Numbered from the stretch's first letter, positions 20,563 through 30,049 are shown. The stretch is DNA of 64,000 nucleotides from Onishia taeanensis (GCF_900100755.1 NZ_FNCI01000004.1:126089-190088), one strand, 5' to 3'. Notes: a model not told the origin generated them from the sequence alone. A program made the numbers and translations.

Positions 20563-22016
20563 TGCAATGGGAAACCGTGATCGGCCTCGAGGTCCACGTC
20601 CAACTGGCCACCCGCTCCAAGATCTTCTCCGGGGCCTCCACCGCCTTCGGCGCCGAACCCAATAGCCAGGCCTGCGCCGTGGACCTGGGCATGCCCGGCG
20701 TGCTGCCGGTGCTCAACGAGTCCGCCGTGGCCATGGCGGTGCAGTTCGGGCTCGGTATCGATGCCGAGATTCCCGAAGTCTCGATCTTCGATCGCAAGAA
20801 CTACTTCTATCCGGACCTGCCCAAGGGCTACCAGACCAGCCAGATGTATCATCCGATCGTCGGGCCGGGCGAGGTCGAGATCACCCTCGATGACGGCGAG
20901 ACGAAACGCATCCGCGTTCATCACGCCCACCTCGAGGAAGACGCCGGCAAATCGCTGCACGAAGACTTCCACGGCATGACTGGGGTCGACCTGAACCGCG
21001 CCGGCACACCGCTTCTGGAGATCGTCTCCGAGCCCGACATGCGCTCCGCCAAGGAAGCCGCGGCCTATCTGAAGGCGATTCACTCCATCGTCACCTACCT
21101 TGGCATCTCGGATGGCAACATGGCCGAGGGCTCGATGCGCTGCGACGTCAACGTCTCGGTGCGCCCCAAGGGTCAGGAGGCCTTCGGCACTCGCGCCGAG
21201 ATCAAGAACGTCAACTCCTTCCGCTTCGTCGAGCGCGCCATTGCCTTCGAGGTCGAGCGCCAGGTCGAACTGCTCGAGGATGGCGGCAAGGTGGTGCAGG
21301 AGACTCGTCTGTACGACCCCGACGCCGACGAGACCCGCAGCATGCGCACCAAGGAGGAGGCCAACGACTACCGTTACTTCCCCTGCCCCGACCTACTGCC
21401 GGTGGTGCTCGACGACGCCTACGTGGATCACCTGCGCACCTCGCTGCCGGAATTGCCGGCCGAGAAGCGCGCGCGTTTCCAGAGCGAGCTGGGGCTGTCC
21501 GCCTACGATGCCGGCGTACTCTCGGCAACACGCGCCATGGCCGACTTCTTCGAGGGCGTGAAGGATGTCTGCGGCGATGCCAAGCTGGCCGCCAACTGGG
21601 TACAGGGCGAATTCGCCGGCCGCCTCAACAAGGAAGGTCTGGACATCGCCTCGAGCCCGGTATCGGCCACCCAGCTCGGCGAGCTGGTGGCCCGGGTCAA
21701 GGACGAGACCATCAACGGCAAGGCCGCCAAGCAGGTCTTCGCCGCGCTGTGGGACGGCGAAGGCGACAGCGCCGATGCCATCATCGAGGCCAAGGGCTTG
21801 AAACAGGTCACCGACACCGGCGCCATCGAAGCGATGATCGATCAGGTGATCGCCGACAGCCCGGTGCAGGTCGCCCAGTATCGCGACGCCGAGCCGGACA
21901 AGCGCGGCAAGATGATCGGCTACTTCGTCGGCCAGGTCATGAAGGCCTCACGCGGCACCGCCAACCCCCAGCAGGTCAACGGCCTGCTCAAGGAAAAACT
22001 CGACGCCCTGTGCTGA
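20559..22016 (+). CDS. gatB: Asp-tRNA(Asn)/Glu-tRNA(Gln) amidotransferase subunit B
   Basis: 485-residue kinase/transamidase subunit that phosphorylates the misacylated aminoacyl-tRNA carboxylate and amidates it with ammonia delivered by GatA. It begins [13 protein letters not shown], with the GAEPN and [12 protein letters not shown] motifs, and ends with the helical YqeY-like tail [16 protein letters not shown] that grips tRNA. The ATGATG start overlaps the gatA stop. A hairpin follows 63 bp after the stop. Confidence 0.96.
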   Translation: MMQWETVIGLEVHVQLATRSKIFSGASTAFGAEPNSQACAVDLGMPGVLPVLNESAVAMAVQFGLGIDAEIPEVSIFDRKNYFYPDLPKGYQTSQMYHPIVGPGEVEITLDDGETKRIRVHHAHLEEDAGKSLHEDFHGMTGVDLNRAGTPLLEIVSEPDMRSAKEAAAYLKAIHSIVTYLGISDGNMAEGSMRCDVNVSVRPKGQEAFGTRAEIKNVNSFRFVERAIAFEVERQVELLEDGGKVVQETRLYDPDADETRSMRTKEEANDYRYFPCPDLLPVVLDDAYVDHLRTSLPELPAEKRARFQSELGLSAYDAGVLSATRAMADFFEGVKDVCGDAKLAANWVQGEFAGRLNKEGLDIASSPVSATQLGELVARVKDETINGKAAKQVFAALWDGEGDSADAIIEAKGLKQVTDTGAIEAMIDQVIADSPVQVAQYRDAEPDKRGKMIGYFVGQVMKASRGTANPQQVNGLLKEKLDALC

Positions 22017-22079
22017 ACCACCTAGGCCGCTAGATGGCAGACGCGGGCAGCGAGTGCCCCGCGCTAGCTGCAACGCAAG

Positions 22080-22101
22080 ACGCCCCCTTTTCAGGGGGCG
22101 T
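22080..22101 (+). terminator. GC-rich hairpin after gatB, probable terminator
   Basis: Perfect 9-bp stem ACGCCCCCT/AGGGGGCGT with a TTTC loop. Only scattered T residues follow (TTGTCGT), so it is a strong hairpin with a poor U-tract. It lies between the convergent gatB and a small - strand gene and could slow transcription in both directions. Confidence 0.6.
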
Positions 22102-22130
22102 TGTCGTATCTGGCAGTGGCGCAGGTCCGA

Positions 22131-22301
22131 TCAGGCGTCCTTGTGCGCCTCGATTTCCTCGCGCAGGGCTTCCGCTTCTGCGGTCAGGCTCGCATTGGTG
22201 TGCATGTCGCCATTGCGGGCGGCCTCCATGGCCTGCTCGAGCTTGCGTTCATAGGCCTTCTGCAACTTCTTGGTCGGATCGCTCTTGAAGATCCCAAACA
22301 T
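22131..22301 (-). CDS. Small conserved protein, DUF6435-like
   Basis: 56-residue protein. It starts MFGIFKSDPTKKLQKAYERK and is rich in Ala/Glu/Lys, predicted to form two helices with a short turn around NGDMHTN. The MFG-FK-DP-KKL-K-Y pattern resembles the small DUF6435 family of gamma- and other proteobacteria and Bacteroidetes; its function is not known. The frame is closed by TGA at 22131, and the last residues before it are EIEAHKDA. It is convergent with gatB and followed upstream by a glycine-zipper gene on the same strand, about 95 bp away. Family recognition is from memory of the pattern. Confidence 0.75.
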   Translation of the reverse strand: MFGIFKSDPTKKLQKAYERKLEQAMEAARNGDMHTNASLTAEAEALREEIEAHKDA

Positions 22302-22396
22302 GGTGCCGCTCCTGCAGGAATGTACCCGTAGGCTACGCCAACATATGCACGATAGCTATACAAATATTGTACACCACCCTTGCAGCGACGAATCGA

Positions 22397-22972
22397 CTAG
22401 CCTTGAGAATCGCTTCCGGCAGACGACTGGCCGACATGCCATTGGGGCTTACCATCCTGCATCAAGACGCGATCTCCCTGGGGCGCCTCATCGAGGCGGG
22501 CACTGAAGACCTGGCCATCGAGGCGGTACTCCACGTCATAGCCCAGGTGCTCCTGACGGGTGTCGGTGACGGTGTGGCACTCTTGCCGGGTAGTGGTGCT
22601 GGTCTGGCCGGATTCGATACGCCCTTGCACCTCACGCCCCGCCAGGCCACCGCCCACGGCGCCGGCCACGGTGGCAATCTTCTTGCCGCTGCCGCCACCG
22701 ACCTGATTACCCAGCAGGCCACCAACGATGGCGCCAGCGGCGGTGCCGATGATGCGGTTGGGATCGCGGCTGGGCGCCTGCTGGCTAACCACCACGTCCT
22801 CGCAGACCTGACGCGGTGTTTCGACGGTTCGGGTTGCCGCATCGACCTGCAGGATGTCGGCATAGACCGGCTCGGGAGCCTGGGAATAGTTGCTGACCTG
22901 ATAGGCCCCTACCGCCAATCCACCCAGGCCGAGAACTGACAGGGTGCTACCGATCACGATGGACTTGTTCAT
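22397..22972 (-). CDS. Glycine-zipper 2TM-domain envelope protein
   Basis: 191-residue protein with an uncleaved-looking N-terminal hydrophobic segment (residues 4-24). A glycine-zipper region at about residues 72-108 (IIGTAAGAIVGGLLGNQVGGG... VGGGLAG) is of the Rickettsia 17-kDa/SlyB type. Downstream, two conserved cysteines flank QECHTVTDT and a polar tail follows. Such proteins sit in the envelope and often respond to stress, but no specific function can be assigned. The frame is open upstream to 23293, but the hydrophobic start at 22972 is the plausible one. It is not a lipoprotein by sequence, having no lipobox. Confidence 0.8.
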   Translation of the reverse strand: MNKSIVIGSTLSVLGLGGLAVGAYQVSNYSQAPEPVYADILQVDAATRTVETPRQVCEDVVVSQQAPSRDPNRIIGTAAGAIVGGLLGNQVGGGSGKKIATVAGAVGGGLAGREVQGRIESGQTSTTTRQECHTVTDTRQEHLGYDVEYRLDGQVFSARLDEAPQGDRVLMQDGKPQWHVGQSSAGSDSQG

Positions 22973-23300
22973 CACTCGCTCCTCACACGCAACAACAGGA
23001 ATCGACCACACAAGGGTCGACAGAGAAATAAGAGTCGGCTCGGGGGAATCCAGGCATCGGAGTCTCGCCCCCCCCGGGGCACGCGCTGGCGCCAGGCGAG
23101 GTGACGGGAAAGGATGAGACGAGGACTCGGGCGACATCCTGCCGCTAACGAGTCGGAGACGGGCGGAGTATAGCCCAGGGATCATGCCGCAGACACAGGG
23201 CTCGCGCCAGCTGTGCGGTGTTTCCACACTTGCCGGCAGCCTGTCGCCATCCGCAGACGCGATGAGGCGCTGCCCCAAGCCCGCGACATTCATTCAATAG
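22973..23300. other. Intergenic stretch upstream of the glycine-zipper gene
   Basis: About 330 bp without a credible gene. It presumably contains the promoter of the gene at 22397-22972. A CCCCCCCCGGGG tract lies near 23070. I see no convincing promoter elements, repeat or small frame. Confidence 0.5.
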
Positions 23301-23341
23301 AACGAACAAGGGCCCGGCGCCGTAATGGCGGCCCCGAGCCC
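23301..23341 (-). terminator. Probable terminator of the pot operon
   Basis: Read on the - strand, arms GGGCTCGG and CCGGGCCC pair (8 bp with one G-T), then a 3-nt bulge and an inner 4-bp CGCC/GGCG stem with an ATTAC loop, followed by TTGTTCGTT. It begins 22 bp after the potD stop. Imperfect stem but good position. Confidence 0.65.
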
Positions 23342-23363
23342 AGCAGAGATTATCCGTCGAGAA

Positions 23364-24449
23364 TCAGCGCGCCTGCACTTCAGACCATAGCTGCTGGAAG
23401 ATCTGCAGCTCGTCGCCTGAAAGGCTCGGGATAAAGCGCAGCCGCTGCATGTCCTCGTCGCTTGGCTGCACCGGCGGCTGGGTCAGTACCTCGTCCAGGT
23501 ACGGCTCTGCCGCCGCGTTGGGGCTAGCGTAGTAGTTGTAGTTCGACAACTGGGCGCCTACCTCCGCTTCCAGCAGGAAGTCGATAAAGGCATGAGCGAG
23601 ATCGGGGTTAGGCGCCTCGGCGGGAATCATCATGGCATCGACCCACATCTCGGCCCCTTCATCGGGGATCATGAAGGCGGTATTAGCGAAGCCCTCGGGA
23701 TCTTCGTCCTTGAAGGCCAGATAGTCGCCGTTGAAGCTCATCGCCGCATGCACCACGCCGCGAGACAGCTGCTGCAGCGCCGGGGTGCCGTCGGTAAAGC
23801 CGCTGAAGTTGGCACGCCCTTTGGCCTCGATCAAAAGCTTCGCCGCCTCCCGCCAGGCATCCAGGCCGATGCAGTCATAGCCATGGCCCAGATAGGCACA
23901 GGCGCCGCCCATGGTCACCTGCCCATCGCCCGCTACCGCGAAGGGGTAATCCGGATTCTCGTTAGCATCGAACAATAGCGACCAGCTCTTCGGCGCGTCG
24001 GGGAAGGTGTCGGTGTTGTAGATGATGCCAGTGGTACCCCACTGGTAGGGCACGCTGTAGTCACCGCCCGGGTCGTAGCCGGGATCCTTGAAGGTATCCA
24101 TGACGTTGCCGAGATGTGCCAGCTTCGACTTGTCCAGGGGCTGCACCAGGCCGGTCTCGATCAAGCGCGGCACATAGTAGTTGGACGGCACGATCACATC
24201 ATACTGGGACACGCCGCCAGCATTGAGCTTGGCTAACATCTCCGGCTGCGAATTGAAGTAATTTTGCACCACCTCGACGTCATAGCGCTCCTCGAAGGCA
24301 TCGATGATCGCCGGGTCCATGTACTCGGTCCAGTTGAACAGATAAAGCTTGTCGTCTGCGGCCTGAGCGCCGCCGGCCAGCATCAGGCCGACGAGTGGCA
24401 GGGCCGAAAGGGCCGAACGAAGGAAGGGGCGATGAAACGAGTGCGGCAT
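23364..24449 (-). CDS. potD: Spermidine/putrescine ABC transporter substrate-binding protein
   Basis: 361-residue periplasmic polyamine-binding protein with a Sec signal peptide ending GGAQAADDK (cleavage near residue 29-31). The mature protein opens KLYLFNWTEYMDP, the hallmark of PotD/PotF/SpuD proteins, where the WTEY segment lines the polyamine site. Later aromatic/acidic motifs (VPYQWGTTGIIYN) also fit. It follows potC by 103 bp, the only sizeable gap in the operon, with an AGGAG ribosome site. Whether it prefers putrescine or spermidine cannot be decided by eye; potF would be an alternative name. Confidence 0.9.
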   Translation of the reverse strand: MPHSFHRPFLRSALSALPLVGLMLAGGAQAADDKLYLFNWTEYMDPAIIDAFEERYDVEVVQNYFNSQPEMLAKLNAGGVSQYDVIVPSNYYVPRLIETGLVQPLDKSKLAHLGNVMDTFKDPGYDPGGDYSVPYQWGTTGIIYNTDTFPDAPKSWSLLFDANENPDYPFAVAGDGQVTMGGACAYLGHGYDCIGLDAWREAAKLLIEAKGRANFSGFTDGTPALQQLSRGVVHAAMSFNGDYLAFKDEDPEGFANTAFMIPDEGAEMWVDAMMIPAEAPNPDLAHAFIDFLLEAEVGAQLSNYNYYASPNAAAEPYLDEVLTQPPVQPSDEDMQRLRFIPSLSGDELQIFQQLWSEVQAR

Positions 24450-24552
24450 GCGTGACTCTCCTGAGCAGCAGTGATGTGATGGTAAGCGCGATGAGATCGA
24501 CGAAAGCGGCAGGGTGCCACGTCGAGGCCTCGCTGGCGACCTGTCTGGTTCG

Positions 24553-25356
24553 CTAGCCACGCCCCGCACGCTGACGGCCCAGCAGCAGGCTGGCCACGGC
24601 GACCAACGCCACGGCAGCGATCATCAGCGTCGCGATGGCATTGATCTCCGGAGAGACTCCCTTGCGGATCGCCCCCCAGATATAGATTGGCAGCGTGGCG
24701 CTCTCGGGGCCCGAGGTGAAGAAGCTGATCACGAAATCATCCAGCGACAGGGTGAATGACAGAAACACCCCCGAGATCAACGCCGGTCTCAGGGTCGGCA
24801 CCAGAAAGTGGCAAGCCCGCTGCCAGGGCGAGGCATAGAGATCCTTGGCCGCCTCGAACAGGCTCGGATCGAGGCCCACCAGCCGCGAATAGACGATCAG
24901 CGCCACGAAGGGAATCTGGAAAGACACATGAGCGATGATCATGGTGCCAAGGCCCGGCGACAGCCAGCCGGTCAGACGCTCCACCTGCACGAAGAAGGCC
25001 ATTTCGGCGATACCAAAGACGATATCCGGCAGCACCAGCGGCAAGTAGATCAGCACCACCAACCAGCCCAAGCGTCGCCAGCGATGATGGAACATGCCGT
25101 AGCCAATCAAGGTACCCAGCAACAGCGCAATCAGCGAAGACACCACCGCCAGCAGCAGGCTGTTGCCCAGCGCCGAGAGCAGCGCCTCATTGCCCATCAG
25201 GCGGTAATACCAGCGCAGCGAAACACCGGTAAAGTGGGCGGCACTATTGGAGGCGTTGAAGGAGTAGAGCACCACCACCGCCAGTGGCAGATAAAGAAAT
25301 ACCAGCGTCAGCCACCAGAAAACCCGCAAGCCGCGCCGCAGTCCATGACGGGTCAT
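24553..25356 (-). CDS. potC: Polyamine ABC transporter permease PotC
   Basis: 267-residue inner-membrane permease with six predicted helices. The EAA cytoplasmic loop reads FEAAKDLYASPWQRACHFLVPTL, which docks to PotA. The N-terminal signature of the PotC/PotI group, VVLYSFNAS, is present. The start overlaps the potB stop by ATGA. It forms the channel with PotB. Confidence 0.93.
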   Translation of the reverse strand: MTRHGLRRGLRVFWWLTLVFLYLPLAVVVLYSFNASNSAAHFTGVSLRWYYRLMGNEALLSALGNSLLLAVVSSLIALLLGTLIGYGMFHHRWRRLGWLVVLIYLPLVLPDIVFGIAEMAFFVQVERLTGWLSPGLGTMIIAHVSFQIPFVALIVYSRLVGLDPSLFEAAKDLYASPWQRACHFLVPTLRPALISGVFLSFTLSLDDFVISFFTSGPESATLPIYIWGAIRKGVSPEINAIATLMIAAVALVAVASLLLGRQRAGRG

Positions 25357-26276
25357 ATCACCACCTCATTGCCACCGCCCAGACGCCGCCCCATACGGCG
25401 CATCACGTAGAGGCCGGCGAAGGTCGCCAGCAGCATCAGGATCGCGCCGGCGGCACCCAGCGGCCAGTTGGCACCCCCGGCGAACTGCCGCGCCACCAGG
25501 TTGCCGAGCAGCATATGCTTGCCCCCGCCCAGCAGCTCCGAGACGACATACATACCGAAGGCGGGAATCGCCACCAGTACGACGCCGGCCAGCAGCCCGG
25601 GCAGGGTCTGTGGGAAGACCGCGTGCCAAAAGGTGCGTAGCGGTGAGGCATAGAGGTCCTGCGCCGCCTCCACCTGAGAGATATCGAGCTTCTCGAAGGC
25701 GGCATAGAGCGGCAGCACCATGAACGGCAGGAAGTTGTAGACGAGCCCCAGGGTCACGGCGATATTGGACGGATAAAGCCCCATGTTGGGCGGAATCAGA
25801 CTCAGCGATTCGGCCAGCCCCGCCAGCGGCGTGCCTGGCGCCAGCAGGTTCATCCAGCCGAAGGTGCGAATCACCTGATTGGTCCAGGACGGCACGACCA
25901 ATGCCAGCAGCATCACCGGCCGCCAGCGCGCCTTGGCGGTGCTGATGTGGTAGGCCAGCGGATAGCTAATGGCCACCACCAAGAGGGTCGCGACCAGGGT
26001 CTGGGTGAGTGAGCGCAGCAGGGTGTAGAGGTTGGCCGGGCTCCAGCCCAGAATGCCGTAGCCGGCCAGCCGCTCGAAGGCATCCAGCGTCAGCGGCATC
26101 TGGGGCTGGCCATAGGGGCCGTTGGTCATGAAGGCCACGCTCATCAGATAGATGCCGGGCAACACCAGGAATATCAGCAGCCAGAGCGCCCCCGGTGCCA
26201 CGGTCAGCAGCAGGTGGCCGGTCTCGCCAAGCGCCCTGCGCCCGCCGGGGGCCTGCGCAACGCGGGCCCCGCTCAT
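25353..26276 (-). CDS. potB: Polyamine ABC transporter permease PotB
   Basis: 307-residue permease with six predicted helices and an EAA loop VEAAQDLYASPLRTFWHAVFPQT. The open frame reaches back to 26360, but the start at 26276 overlaps the potA TGA as ATGA and gives the usual length. It heterodimerises with PotC; both are of the PotB/H and PotC/I pair rather than a generic iron-type permease. Confidence 0.92.
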   Translation of the reverse strand: MSGARVAQAPGGRRALGETGHLLLTVAPGALWLLIFLVLPGIYLMSVAFMTNGPYGQPQMPLTLDAFERLAGYGILGWSPANLYTLLRSLTQTLVATLLVVAISYPLAYHISTAKARWRPVMLLALVVPSWTNQVIRTFGWMNLLAPGTPLAGLAESLSLIPPNMGLYPSNIAVTLGLVYNFLPFMVLPLYAAFEKLDISQVEAAQDLYASPLRTFWHAVFPQTLPGLLAGVVLVAIPAFGMYVVSELLGGGKHMLLGNLVARQFAGGANWPLGAAGAILMLLATFAGLYVMRRMGRRLGGGNEVVI

Positions 26277-27424
26277 GTGCCCGCCTCGCCTGCCAGCGTC
26301 ACCAGATCCTCGGCCGCTACCGATACGCAGACGCGATCCCCTACGCTCGGCAACTGCCATCCCCGGTTATTGACCATCGCCTGCAGCTCGGCATCGCCCA
26401 CGTCCAGGCGGTATTCGGCTTGGCTGCCCCGGTACAGGCAGTCGGTGACGCGAGCCGGCAGACAGTTGGTGCCGGCCTGATCCGGTGGCAGCAAATCGAT
26501 CGTTTCGGGGCGTATCAGCAGCAGCGAGCCCTCGCCCGATGTCTCCGATAACTCGGCCTCCGATGCCTCGACCGTCAGCGCTCCCAATGCGGTGTTGAGC
26601 CGCACGCCGTCACGGTCAAGGATCGGGAAGAGGTTGTCATGCCCCATGAAGCGGGCCACGAAGGCATTCGCCGGCCGCTCGTAGATGTCTTTGGGCGAGC
26701 CCACCTGCTGAATGCTGCCCCCATTGAGCACGGCGATGCGATCCGACATCACCATGGCTTCCTGCTGGTCGTGGGTCACGAACAGGAAGGTCATGCCCAG
26801 GCGCGCCTGAACGCGCTTGAGCTCGACCTGAAGCTGGCCGCGCAGGCCGGCATCCAGGGCCGATAGCGGCTCGTCGAGCAGCAGCACGTTCGGCTCACAG
26901 ACCAGGGCCCGCGCCAGCGCAATGCGCTGACGCTGACCGCCCGAGAGCTGATCCACCCGGCGCTCGATCAACCCGCCGAGCTGGATGAAGCGGGCGATAT
27001 CGGCGACCCGAGCGTCCCGCTCGGCCTTGGAGACGCCCTGCATGCGAAGCCCAAAGGCCAGATTGTCGCGCACCGACAGATGCGGAAAGAGCGCATAGGA
27101 CTGGAAGACGGTGTTGACGCTGCGCCGGTGCGCCGGCACCTGGGTGATATCGCGCCCACCAAGGGTCAGGCGACCGGCATCCGGCGACTCGAGTCCGGCG
27201 AGAATGCGCAAGAGGGTCGTCTTGCCGCAGCCCGAGGGGCCAAGCAGCGTGAAGAATTCCCCCTCGTGGATCGTCAGGTCGACGCCGTCCAGCGCCACGG
27301 AGTCGGGGCCGAAACGCTTGTGCAGGCCCTCGAGGTTGATCGCCGCCGCGGAGCGAGCGGCCGCCGGGGCTCGGTTGGTCAGGTCCTGGCGGGGCGGGGC
27401 ACTCGCCGTGCTGGTCTCGCTCAT
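26273..27424 (-). CDS. potA: Polyamine ABC transporter ATP-binding protein PotA
   Basis: 383-residue ATPase. Walker A GPSGCGKTT, the Q-loop VFQSYALFPHLSV, signature LSGGQRQRIALARAL, Walker B LLLDEPLSALD and H-loop FVTHDQQEAM are all intact. A C-terminal TOBE regulatory domain follows from about residue 300. It is first gene of potA-potB-potC-potD. About 180 bp without a gene separate it from moeB, so it has its own promoter. A 30-residue polar N-terminal tail precedes the conserved domain. Confidence 0.95.
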   Translation of the reverse strand: MSETSTASAPPRQDLTNRAPAAARSAAAINLEGLHKRFGPDSVALDGVDLTIHEGEFFTLLGPSGCGKTTLLRILAGLESPDAGRLTLGGRDITQVPAHRRSVNTVFQSYALFPHLSVRDNLAFGLRMQGVSKAERDARVADIARFIQLGGLIERRVDQLSGGQRQRIALARALVCEPNVLLLDEPLSALDAGLRGQLQVELKRVQARLGMTFLFVTHDQQEAMVMSDRIAVLNGGSIQQVGSPKDIYERPANAFVARFMGHDNLFPILDRDGVRLNTALGALTVEASEAELSETSGEGSLLLIRPETIDLLPPDQAGTNCLPARVTDCLYRGSQAEYRLDVGDAELQAMVNNRGWQLPSVGDRVCVSVAAEDLVTLAGEAGT

Positions 27425-27601
27425 CGCTCTCCTCGTCTTGTCGCATGCCGGCCTTCGCCGACCGGGTCATGGCCGGTCGCGCAGTCTATAGAAGTGTGCC
27501 GCCGGGACCAATAGGGACAGACGTCTTGCCGCCGTCACGCCGTATATTACTCACTTTGATCATCGCCAAACCTATCCACGGCGATGCGGGATCGCCTGGA
27601 A

Positions 27602-28354
27602 TCAATACTGGCCGCAGACAGGGCAATCTGGGTCACGAGGCACACGAAAGCGTCGCCATTCACCTTTAAGGCCATCGAAGGTGGAAAGCCCTTGATGGGC
27701 GCTACCGGCACCGCTGAGCAGCTTGACCGCCTCCAGCGCCTGGAAGCTGCCGATCAGCCCCACCAAGGGCGCCACCACGCCGTTCTCGGCGCAACGTAGC
27801 TCCTCATCCTCCCCCGGCGCTCCGGGCGGATAGAGGCAGGCATAGCAGGGACTCTCCGGCTCACGAGGATCGAAGACCGCGAGCTGTCCGCCGAAGCGAA
27901 TCGCCGCACCGGAGACCAGCGGCCGCCCCGCCGCCCGGCAGGCGGCATTGATGGCATAGCGCGAAGTGAAGCGATCGGTGCAGTCAAGCACCAGATCCGC
28001 CGCTTCGACGGCGCGTGCCAGCGCCTCGCCATCGAGGCGCTCGGTGATGGCGCTGATCCGGCAATCAGGATTGAGTGCCAGCGCAGCATCGCGAGCCGAT
28101 TCGGCCTTGAGCCGGCCAATGTCCGCCTGGCCGTGGGCAATCTGGCGTTGCAGGTTGGAAAGCTCGACCGCGTCATCGTCGGCAAGCGTCAAGCGACCGA
28201 CGCCCGCCGCCGCCAGGTAAAGCGCCACCGGCGAGCCCAAGCCGCCCGCGCCGATCACCAGCGCGTGGCTTGCAAGCAGGCGCTCCTGGCCTTCGATCTC
28301 GATCGGCTCGAGCATGATTTGGCGGCTGAAACGCAGCAGCGCCTGGTCGTTCAT
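27602..28354 (-). CDS. moeB: Molybdopterin-synthase adenylyltransferase MoeB (ThiF/HesA family)
   Basis: 250-residue E1-like enzyme that adenylates the C-terminal glycine of a sulfur-carrier protein such as MoaD or ThiS. The Rossmann motif VIGAGGLGSPVALYLAAAG, the LSNLQRQIAH arginine motif and two zinc-binding CxxC pairs (CYACLYPP and CPVCGQY at the very end) are present. The MoeB/ThiF split cannot be settled without partner genes. In pseudomonads moeB follows prmC; here lrp is between them. The ATG at 28354 was preferred to a GTG two codons upstream. Confidence 0.88.
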   Translation of the reverse strand: MNDQALLRFSRQIMLEPIEIEGQERLLASHALVIGAGGLGSPVALYLAAAGVGRLTLADDDAVELSNLQRQIAHGQADIGRLKAESARDAALALNPDCRISAITERLDGEALARAVEAADLVLDCTDRFTSRYAINAACRAAGRPLVSGAAIRFGGQLAVFDPREPESPCYACLYPPGAPGEDEELRCAENGVVAPLVGLIGSFQALEAVKLLSGAGSAHQGLSTFDGLKGEWRRFRVPRDPDCPVCGQY

Positions 28355-28453
28355 CGTCACGTGTCTTCTGGGCCTTTTCTCGGGTCATGTTCTCGGGTCA
28401 TGCTCTGTGACCGGCCAGCGTCGGTCAGCAGGCGCGCCGCTCAGTACACATTC

Positions 28454-28960
28454 TCAGTATTCTTCGAGCTGCTCGACGTCCGGCACATGCAGGGTAAATT
28501 CTTCCTTGACCTCTTCCATGACCACATAGCTCTTCGACTCCTTGACGCCGGGCAGCGTCAGCACCACCTCGCCAAGCAGCTGGCGATAGGCCGACATCTC
28601 GGGAATACGGCACTTGAGGATATAGTCGAACTGCCCCGAGACCAGATGGCACTCTTGGACCTGGGGCAGCTTGCGCACGGCACGCCGGAACTCATCGAAC
28701 ACCGCCGGCGACTGGCTCTCGAGACTGATCTCGACGAACACCAGCAGCTTGGCCTTCAGGGCCTTGGGGTCGAGCACCGCCTTGTAGCCGCGGATGATGC
28801 CCGAGCGCTCCAAGCGTTTGACGCGCTCCAAGCAAGGCGTGGTGGAAAGGCCTACCTGAGCGGCCAAGTCGACGTAGGAAATGCGGGCATTGTCCTGGAG
28901 GGCACGCAGGATCTTCAGGTCGATACGGTCAAGCGAGCGGGTCTTGGCTTTCATGGTCAT
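28454..28960 (-). CDS. lrp: Leucine-responsive regulatory protein (Lrp/AsnC family)
   Basis: 168-residue regulator very close to enterobacterial Lrp. An N-terminal HTH starts LDRIDLKILRALQDNARISYVDLAAQ and contains the recognition motif LSTTPCLERVKRLE; the C-terminal RAM domain contains QECHLVSGQFDYILKCR and LPGVKESKSYVVMEEVKE. Such proteins form octamers, bind leucine and control amino-acid metabolism. It stands alone: about 230 bp upstream to prmC, and about 100 bp downstream to moeB. An in-frame ATG two codons later is an alternative start. Confidence 0.93.
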   Translation of the reverse strand: MTMKAKTRSLDRIDLKILRALQDNARISYVDLAAQVGLSTTPCLERVKRLERSGIIRGYKAVLDPKALKAKLLVFVEISLESQSPAVFDEFRRAVRKLPQVQECHLVSGQFDYILKCRIPEMSAYRQLLGEVVLTLPGVKESKSYVVMEEVKEEFTLHVPDVEQLEEY

Positions 28961-29189
28961 CCATTGTCCAAGCTCGAGACGCAGGCGACTGAGGTGCCGC
29001 CGCAGGATCGCCTGCGCTTCATGGCTTCAATAGTTGTTGGAAGGGGAAATGGACGAAAACCTCAGTGATTGGTCGGGCCAGATGCTGGCTTGTCAGAGGG
29101 CTTCGCCATTTTCTCCCATGTTTCCCATACAAGTACCATATCCGCTCTGGGCGGCGCGAGTCGCACCGCCAACGTTCTTTTCAAGGCGC

Positions 29190-30029
29190 CTATGCCGGCC
29201 AGCGCCCCAGGCTGACCCGATCGCGCGCGCCTAAATCCTCAAGGGTCGCGACGTCTAAATAGCCGGCGTCTTCGAGTGCCTGACGCACCGCCGCACCCTG
29301 CTCGAGACCATGCTCGAGCAACAGCCAGCCGCCTGGAACGAGATGATCCCGCGCCTCGCCCACCAGCCAGTAGAGGTCGGCCAGCCCCTCTTCGCCGGCC
29401 ACCAGCGCCGAGCGGGGCTCGAAACGCACGTCACCCTGTCCAAGGTGGGGGTCGTCGTCGGCAAGGTAAGGCGGGTTGGCCACCACCAGCGAAAAGCACT
29501 CACCACTAAGCGCTGCAAACCAGTCGCTTTGCAGGAAGCGAACCCGGGATAGCCCCAGGGCTGCGGCGTTGTCTGCGGCCAGAGCAACGGCCTGCGGCGA
29601 CAGATCGACCCCGGTCACCTGCCAGCCGGGGCGTTCACTGGCAAAGGCCAGCGCGATGGCGCCGGTGCCAGTGCCGAGGTCCACTAGCTGGCCCTTCTCG
29701 GCCGCGCCACGCGCGAGCGCCGCTTCGACCAGGCATTCGGTATCGGGGCGCGGAATGAGGGTGGCATCAGAGGTCTTGAGGGTCAGCCCCCAGAACTCTC
29801 GCTCACCGACCAGGTGAGCCACCGGCCGGCCCTGCGCCCTAGCGGCGATCAGGGCCTCGAAGCGCGCCCGCACCAGAGGTTCAGCGTCGCGGTCGCCCCA
29901 GGTGTAGAGCCAGGCACGGCTGACACCGAGCACATGGCACATCAGTACCTCGGCATCCAGCCTGGGGCTCGGCGAAGCCGCTGCCTTTAGACGCTCGGCG
30001 GCGCGGGCCAACAGCAGGTCGAGGCGCAT
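29190..30029 (-). CDS. prmC: Peptide chain release factor N5-glutamine methyltransferase
   Basis: 279-residue SAM-dependent methyltransferase that methylates the GGQ glutamine of release factors, including PrfA encoded just upstream. Motif I is LVDLGTGTGAIALAFA and the catalytic NPPY occurs in VVANPPYLADDD. The start chosen (MRLDLLLARAAERL) has a GGGGAAG ribosome site and gives the usual length. An upstream ATG at 30050, overlapping the prfA stop as ATGA, would add seven residues and is equally possible. Confidence 0.94.
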   Translation of the reverse strand: MRLDLLLARAAERLKAAASPSPRLDAEVLMCHVLGVSRAWLYTWGDRDAEPLVRARFEALIAARAQGRPVAHLVGEREFWGLTLKTSDATLIPRPDTECLVEAALARGAAEKGQLVDLGTGTGAIALAFASERPGWQVTGVDLSPQAVALAADNAAALGLSRVRFLQSDWFAALSGECFSLVVANPPYLADDDPHLGQGDVRFEPRSALVAGEEGLADLYWLVGEARDHLVPGGWLLLEHGLEQGAAVRQALEDAGYLDVATLEDLGARDRVSLGRWPA

Positions 30030-30049
30030 CAGATTCTTCCCCTGCCCCA

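Noticed and set aside
27580-27596. GGCGAT/ATCGCC hairpin just after moeB as a terminator
   Set aside because: Only 6 bp and no T-run on either strand; too weak to call.
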